This document shows, piece by piece, positions 59,549-64,000 of a DNA stretch of 64,000 nucleotides (position 1 is its first letter; each line of letters opens with the position of its first letter). Location: NCBI GenBank assembly GCA_910578185.1, contig CAJTPN010000016.1:1-64000 (forward strand), written 5' to 3'. Position numbers and translations under genes: made by a program. The DNA comes from an uncultured Acetatifactor sp. Lineage in GTDB: Bacteria; Bacillota; Clostridia; Lachnospirales; Lachnospiraceae. Below the pieces are notes generated by a model, which saw only the letters and a list, made by a program, of their open reading frames with translations, had not been told where the DNA came from and made no database searches.

Positions 59549-60025
59549 TTATTTTTTGTCATCCATAAACTGCGGCATAACTACGGAAGACTTGCTCATG
59601 GTCTTATAATAATTGATTGCCGCTTTGGAAGCTTTCCGCCCCATGCGAATACCTTCCCGCTCTTTCCGGAAGAAATCGTCAATCAGTTTTTTATTGCGCG
59701 CCTCCTGGGCCTGGATGGTCACGCTGGCGTCGGTCACTTCCGTAATCAAATCCTGCAGTACTTTTATCTGCGGCGCATACTGCTCTCTCCTGCCCTTTAG
59801 TTCCTCCGACACCTTTTCGTACAAACTCTCAAAACCGTTGTCCAGAGCTGACAGCTTTTCGATCAGTTGGCCTTTCTTCTCCACAGACTCGTCAAACTGT
59901 TCCAATTCCACGTTGCCGTTTTGAAACAGCTCCTGCTGTTGCAGATTATATGCCTGTATCTCAGCCAACACCTGTAATTTTCTCTTCAGACTTTCCTCCA
60001 AAAGCGTCAGGTAATTCTCCGTCAT
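59549..60025 (-). CDS. FliT/FlgN-like flagellar export chaperone
   Basis: 158 residues from ATG 60025 (GGAGG upstream). Fully helical, charged, with heptad-like spacing (YLTLLEESLKRKLQVLAEIQ; SVEKKGQLIEKLSALDNGF) and the general look of FliT/FlgN chaperones that bind cap and hook-associated proteins. Located right after fliS, as expected for fliT. Similarity is at fold level only. Confidence 0.65.
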   Translation of the reverse strand: MTENYLTLLEESLKRKLQVLAEIQAYNLQQQELFQNGNVELEQFDESVEKKGQLIEKLSALDNGFESLYEKVSEELKGRREQYAPQIKVLQDLITEVTDASVTIQAQEARNKKLIDDFFRKEREGIRMGRKASKAAINYYKTMSKSSVVMPQFMDDKK

Positions 60026-60067
60026 GCGTAATAACCTCCATGCCACCGTTCTGCGGCAGCCAAAACC

Positions 60068-60442
60068 CTACTCCCTGCTCTTCTTCATGACTTCCTTCCA
60101 GGTATCCCGCATGGAACGCAGATGGGTATTCACTTCCTCCAGGATCTCCTTATCCTTATGCATATTTGCCTCAATCAGCCTCTGTCCCAGATAGGAATAG
60201 ACACGCTCAAAATCCTCTGCCACCGGATAACTCATATCCAGAGTTTGACGGAAATAATCAATAATGCGCTCCGTCTTCTGAATATTGGCATGTGCCTTTT
60301 CAACATCCTTACGCTCCACCGCCACAATAGCAATATTGCAGAATTTGATAGCTCCTTCATAGAGCATCAATGTAAGCTCTGCAGGAGATGCCGTCAAAAT
60401 TTTACTGTTGTTATACTGCCCATATGCGTTAGGTAATGCCAT
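60068..60442 (-). CDS. fliS: Flagellin export chaperone FliS
   Basis: 124 residues, four-helix type. Seen: MALPNAYGQYNNSKILTASP, ELTLMLYEGAIKFCNIA and ANIQKTERIIDYFRQTLDMS, all standard FliS. FliS binds the flagellin C-terminus and keeps it unassembled in the cytoplasm. It follows fliD by 68 bases. Confidence 0.96.
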   Translation of the reverse strand: MALPNAYGQYNNSKILTASPAELTLMLYEGAIKFCNIAIVAVERKDVEKAHANIQKTERIIDYFRQTLDMSYPVAEDFERVYSYLGQRLIEANMHKDKEILEEVNTHLRSMRDTWKEVMKKSRE

Positions 60443-60510
60443 AAAAATCTATCCTGCCTTTCACTTTTCGCCCGACTGGGTGAAGTGTAAGAACGGCTTC
60501 CATACAATCG

Positions 60511-62403
60511 TTACATTCCGCCACCCAGCAGAGCCGTCACAGCACTGGCATTTTGCTGCATCTTTGCCATTGCCGTTTCCATCGCTGCAAATTTAGCATA
60601 CCACTTATCCTCATAATCCGCAAGCTTATTTTCCAAATCTTTTATCTTAACGGTGTAATCATCGTACTCCTCTTGCATCTTGATGTCGTCATATGCGGTA
60701 TATGCGGAGCTGTAATCCGTATGCTTCATCACTTCTGTCATTCTGTCGTACAAATTCTTAGACAGCTGTGTAAAGAACTTGATAACCGTGTCGGGATCGT
60801 TAGCAATCATACTCTTAAGCTTATCAGGATTGCCGGAGGTCTCCCCGTCGTCGCTGTCGCCGTCAATATGATATGCGTTCTTTTCATTCTCAGGCGCCAG
60901 GAAATATCCCAGCGTGTTAATCCCAAAATTAGAGAGATACATCTTATTTTCCGTGGGAGGATCGGTATTCTCGTTTACACTCATCACCACGCCTTCCATC
61001 ATGATGCGCTTCATCTCGCTGGCAATGGTGCTGAGGGAACTATCCTTGCGGAGAATGGATTCTTTGATCTTATTTTCCCACTCCTCAACTTCCGAATCGG
61101 ACATGGCCTGCTTCTCCTCGTCCAGAAGCGGCTCATACTCCTTGTTGGAAGGCGCATTGTAGAGCTTATCCATCTGATTGATCAACGAATTATATTCCTT
61201 TAAGAAATTCTTGACCATGTCGTAGATGCCCTGAGTGTCGTCCTCGGTGGTGATGGTTATGACCTCGTTCTCCGCTGTTTTGGCATTCACGGTCAGGGTC
61301 AGACCATTGATCTCGAAGGTATTCTTGGAAGAGGAATAGTCCACACCGTTCAGGTTGATTACCGCATCCTTTCCGTCTGTCTTAATCGCTCCACCGCTGC
61401 TCTGGTTTGCCTGCCAATCACTTGCCCAATTATTCAATCTCGAATCATTGTAAGTATTATCGGCCGACGTTATGACTTCCATAATCTTCTTATATTCATC
61501 GTTTGTCAGTGTGTTTTCGCCGCCTGCAGCTATCGCATCCAGTTTCGCCTGAATGGCAGCATCCAGATTGCTTGTGATATACTTATTGTTATTGGTAGCA
61601 TCCGGCGTCGCACCTGCACCCTCCAGGTTTTTGATGTCGTCCCACACACCGTTTTTTATAGCATTGGTAAAAAAGGTATTCAGCCTTTCCGTTTCGTCCG
61701 AATCGGTATAGCGCAGTCCTAAAGCGTCCAATGCCTTCAATCCATTCTCCGCACCCTGGATACCGGACTCGTAGCCGTCCTTTGGCCTGTAAGTCCTGAT
61801 CGTAAAATCGTTCTCTGCACCGGAAACCTTGGAACCCACGTAAATTCTTCCGTTAGTTTCGTCAAAGTTGGCGCTCAATCCAGCCGTCTGCAAAGCGCTG
61901 ACAAAGCTGCTGACCGTGGTGCTGCCGTCCACCGTGATGGGTACGCGGCTTTGCTCTCCGTCCTTCATGCCCTCCACAAGGATCACACCGGAACCGGACA
62001 CATCGTATCCCAACTCAGCAAGTGTGGTATCTCCCGTGACTTTCTTTTGATCCGTCCGGCTCATTTTATCTCCGGTCAGATATCCTGTCTGTGCCAGCTC
62101 CTTCACCTTCAGACTCTGTACACCGTTCATGGCGTTCGCCCCTGTGATTACCGACACTGCACTGCTGTTGGAAACTTTTGTGGTCTTCTTGGCATAGCTG
62201 AATTCAAAACGCATATTACTCAGCACATTGCTATGAAGCTTTTTGATCTGAGAGTTCAACGTCTTCCAGGCATCCTGCTTATACTTCAAAGATTTCTGTG
62301 CCTTTACCGTTTTATTAACCTTGGTTCTCTTGGCTTCTACAAGTTGGGATATAATGCTCTCCGTGTCCATACCGGACATCAGACCGCTTATTCTCATTGC
62401 CAT
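60511..62403 (-). CDS. fliD: Flagellar cap protein FliD
   Basis: 630 residues. FliD caps the filament and folds incoming flagellin. N-terminus MRISGLMSGMDTESIISQLV is the family start; the C-terminal 130 residues (YDRMTEVMKHTDYSSAYTAY, LENKLADYEDKWYAKFAAME) are the coiled coil ending in MAKMQQNASAVTALLGGGM. The middle D2-D3 is longer than in Salmonella. It follows flaG by 20 bases, under the sigma-D promoter before flaG. Confidence 0.96.
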   Translation of the reverse strand: MAMRISGLMSGMDTESIISQLVEAKRTKVNKTVKAQKSLKYKQDAWKTLNSQIKKLHSNVLSNMRFEFSYAKKTTKVSNSSAVSVITGANAMNGVQSLKVKELAQTGYLTGDKMSRTDQKKVTGDTTLAELGYDVSGSGVILVEGMKDGEQSRVPITVDGSTTVSSFVSALQTAGLSANFDETNGRIYVGSKVSGAENDFTIRTYRPKDGYESGIQGAENGLKALDALGLRYTDSDETERLNTFFTNAIKNGVWDDIKNLEGAGATPDATNNNKYITSNLDAAIQAKLDAIAAGGENTLTNDEYKKIMEVITSADNTYNDSRLNNWASDWQANQSSGGAIKTDGKDAVINLNGVDYSSSKNTFEINGLTLTVNAKTAENEVITITTEDDTQGIYDMVKNFLKEYNSLINQMDKLYNAPSNKEYEPLLDEEKQAMSDSEVEEWENKIKESILRKDSSLSTIASEMKRIMMEGVVMSVNENTDPPTENKMYLSNFGINTLGYFLAPENEKNAYHIDGDSDDGETSGNPDKLKSMIANDPDTVIKFFTQLSKNLYDRMTEVMKHTDYSSAYTAYDDIKMQEEYDDYTVKIKDLENKLADYEDKWYAKFAAMETAMAKMQQNASAVTALLGGGM

Positions 62404-62423
62404 ATTTGTGTTCCGTCCTTTCC

Positions 62424-62861
62424 CTATCTTCTCTCGTCAATCAGGATACCGGCCATCTCCCACACCTTTGCGATCATATCCAATGTCTTCTCCGGCGGCA
62501 ACTCCTTGATGACTTCCTTGGTGTTCTTATCCACAATTTTGATGGTGACACGATTCGTATCCTCATGGATTCCAAACACCGCCTCTGAATTCGCAAGGTT
62601 TTTATTCAGCCGTTCCACCGCTTTGCGCACTCGTTCATGGTTGAGCTGCTGCTGTTCCTTGCCCTGATCATTACTTTCCGCGTTCCCTTTCTCCTGGGAA
62701 TTCTCCACCACAGCCGTTGTCCTGTCAACCTGTTCTGCGGAAGGCACGCTGCTGGTGCTGCTCTCCGGTTTCTCCGCCTGCACGGGATTCTGCGGTTTCT
62801 GTACGATTGCACTTCCCTGTGCCTGCACAGTCATTAAACTTGAAATAGGCTCGATTGCCAT
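62424..62861 (-). CDS. flaG: Flagellar protein FlaG
   Basis: 145 residues. C-terminal FlaG domain: LNKNLANSEAVFGIHEDTNR, VTIKIVDKNTKEVIKELPPE and TLDMIAKVWEMAGILIDERR. The N-terminal 60 residues are low-complexity Ser/Gln/Glu. FlaG is linked with filament length. First gene of flaG-fliD-fliS-fliT-like. Confidence 0.93.
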   Translation of the reverse strand: MAIEPISSLMTVQAQGSAIVQKPQNPVQAEKPESSTSSVPSAEQVDRTTAVVENSQEKGNAESNDQGKEQQQLNHERVRKAVERLNKNLANSEAVFGIHEDTNRVTIKIVDKNTKEVIKELPPEKTLDMIAKVWEMAGILIDERR

Positions 62862-62924
62862 ATTTCCCCACCTCCTTGTATGATTTTGCTTTCATGGCCA
62901 ATGCTTCTTGTGCATCTATATGTT

Positions 62925-62951
62925 TTATCGGAAACTTATACGGAAATATTA
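62925..62951 (-). promoter_or_regulatory. Sigma-D promoter of flaG-fliD-fliS
   Basis: TAAT (62948-62951), 15-base spacer, TCCGATAA (62925-62932) on the minus strand, between the csrA stop (62956) and flaG. Nearly ideal -10. Confidence 0.7.
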
Positions 62952-62955
62952 ACCG

Positions 62956-63186
62956 TTATCCAAGTAAATTCCGCAAAGCTTCCATACCATCCGCATTGAT
63001 TGCTTCCTGATCCGCCTCCCTGTTTGCCTCCTGAATCTGGAGATAAACTTCCTTCCGGTATACAGGCACTTCCTTGGGCGCCGTAATACCTATCTTCACC
63101 TGATCCCCTTTAATTTCCAGGATGGTGACTTCCACATTGTTGCTGATGATGATTGCCTCATTCTTTTTTCTCGATAACGCCAACAT
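62956..63186 (-). CDS. csrA: Carbon storage regulator CsrA
   Basis: 76 residues from ATG 63186. CsrA binds GGA motifs in mRNA leaders to block translation. Seen: MLALSRKKNEAIIISNN, VTILEIKGDQVKIGITAPKEV and the conserved VYRKEVYLQIQEANREA. The start follows the fliW stop by one base, so the two are co-translated. Its predicted targets in this window are the two flagellin leaders. Confidence 0.97.
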   Translation of the reverse strand: MLALSRKKNEAIIISNNVEVTILEIKGDQVKIGITAPKEVPVYRKEVYLQIQEANREADQEAINADGMEALRNLLG

Positions 63187-63187
63187 C

Positions 63188-63646
63188 CTATACACCTGCC
63201 TTTCCGGCCTGCAAGATATCATAAATCGGAAATTTCACAGGATAATGGGCGCCTTCCATAATGAGCTGGCAGCCCCTTTGTTCTTCTTTATTAATCACCA
63301 CAGGCCCCTGCAGGTTCACACTCATTTTCTTTAAATCGCTTGGCACGGATACCGTCACCAGCACCAAAAGGTTCTCCAAAGTGACCTCCCCCACCTGCGC
63401 CCGCAGGCTGTCGCTGAATTCCAGATCATAATCCGGCTTCACCAGGAGCGGATCCATCACCGGAAGGGCAAATCCAGGTTCCTCCAGAGACTGCAGGAAT
63501 CGGATGCCTGCGTCCGTGCCCTGTTCCAGATCATGAAGCAGTACAAACCGTTTTAATTCGGGAAAACCAATAATACCGTTTTCAAAACGGATCACTTTTT
63601 CTTCCGAAATTTCTATCTCTCCAAAAACCCTTGTCTGGATCTTCAT
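63188..63646 (-). CDS. fliW: Flagellar assembly factor FliW
   Basis: 152 residues: MKIQTRVFGEIEISEEKVIR, FENGIIGFPELKRFVLLHD, and the C-terminal NLQGPVVINKEEQRGCQLIM. FliW binds free flagellin and, when unbound, sequesters CsrA, so flagellin depletion frees translation. Fused by position with csrA, downstream of flgL. Confidence 0.97.
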   Translation of the reverse strand: MKIQTRVFGEIEISEEKVIRFENGIIGFPELKRFVLLHDLEQGTDAGIRFLQSLEEPGFALPVMDPLLVKPDYDLEFSDSLRAQVGEVTLENLLVLVTVSVPSDLKKMSVNLQGPVVINKEEQRGCQLIMEGAHYPVKFPIYDILQAGKAGV

Positions 63647-63669
63647 TCCCGCATCTACCTCCCGATATC

Positions 63670-64000
63670 TTAGATGTAGTTGAGCAGTGTGCTCTGGGTC
63701 ACCTTGCCCGTAGCCATCAGCGCTGCGTTATAGGTCAGCTCCGCGCTGTTTAAGTGGATTGCCACCTCCGTGATGTCAACATCCTCATTCTCACTTTTCA
63801 GCGTATCAAAGGTGGTCTTCTGATTCTCCATACGATTCTTGATCAATGCCAGCTTACTGCTTCTGGTCCCACAGTCGGTAATGCACAGACTGGCGTCATC
63901 TAAATGCTTCTGGAAGGTGGATATACCCTTCTCAAATAACTTCTGTTCCTTGTCCTTTGCATATGTCAGCGCCTTATCCACCGCATCCAGCTGCTTTTTC
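63670..64000 (-). CDS. flgL: Flagellar hook-filament junction protein FlgL, C-terminal end (partial)
   Basis: About 110 residues of the C-terminal end (start beyond the window). DLxITDCGTRSSKLALIKNR and SENEDVDITEVAIHLNSAEL followed by TYNAALMATGKVTQSTLLNY are typical of the FlgL/flagellin D0-D1 end. The frame continues to the window edge. The FlgL-FliW-CsrA order is common in flagellated Firmicutes. Confidence 0.9.
   Translation of the reverse strand, partial: KKQLDAVDKALTYAKDKEQKLFEKGISTFQKHLDDASLCITDCGTRSSKLALIKNRMENQKTTFDTLKSENEDVDITEVAIHLNSAELTYNAALMATGKVTQSTLLNYI

Noticed and set aside
1..64000. CRISPR arrays, tRNA/rRNA genes, insertion sequences
   Set aside because: No spaced direct repeats, no tRNA T-arm pattern with acceptor stem, and no transposase frames were seen in any gap.

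Overview
The window reads as chromosomal DNA of a flagellated Gram-positive anaerobe of the Clostridia, most likely a Lachnospiraceae member. This is inferred from the gene order (str operon, nusG-rplKAJL-rpoBC), a zinc-ribbon L33, an L10-type attenuator leader, FliW/CsrA control of flagellin, consensus TTGACA/TATAAT promoters, and protein families common in gut Clostridia (GH42, CmpB-like, DUF6440, GtrII). No tRNA, rRNA, CRISPR array or insertion sequence was seen. Most genes lie on the minus strand. Core genes have moderate GC; two AT-rich blocks (about 200-3,800 and 53,040-55,850) look like acquired accessory islands.

Layout. 1-3,900: accessory island with the end of an unknown plus-strand gene, a small conserved orphan protein, a zinc-ribbon gene cut by an in-frame stop, and an ABC-type ATPase/TOPRIM pair resembling known anti-phage modules. 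3,958-8,885: str operon (rpsL, rpsG, fusA, tuf) with a consensus promoter before rpsL and a second promoter before tuf. 8,945-13,560: a J-domain membrane protein, a lipoprotein, and two nucleotide-sugar enzymes. 13,655-25,700: rpmG-secE-nusG, rplK-rplA, rplJ-rplL, rpoB-rpoC, with internal promoters, an L10 leader, a 101-bp tandem duplication before rplJ and a structured RNA after rpoC. 25,800-36,300: an orphan FliD-like protein, a small HTH regulator, membrane glycosyltransferases, a tocopherol-cyclase-like protein, cysK, an HD-GYP protein and an HxlR remnant. 36,400-46,900: aroA, a GH42 beta-galactosidase, a carbamate kinase homolog, lspA, a CmpB-like protein, a P-loop kinase, truA, a YjbR protein and recQ. 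46,895-52,900: UDP-glucuronate epimerase, GT11 fucosyltransferase and two GT2/TPR glycosyltransferases. 53,041-55,702: a second island with a predicted papain-like protease, a membrane partner and a 60-residue protein. 55,942-64,000: late flagellar genes (two flagellins, FliT/FlgN-like, fliS, fliD, flaG, csrA, fliW, flgL end).

How it fits together. The flagellar block carries its own control circuit: sigma-D promoters precede both flagellins and flaG, both flagellin leaders have a GGA-loop hairpin upstream of a strong ribosome binding site (predicted CsrA sites), and csrA sits one base after fliW, whose product is expected to antagonise CsrA. The neighbouring GT2/TPR enzymes are candidates for flagellin glycosylation. 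The best candidate for an undescribed system is the 53,041-55,702 operon (protease-like protein, two-helix membrane protein, small protein). The ATPase/TOPRIM pair at 1,521-3,642 is a second candidate defence module of a more familiar architecture.
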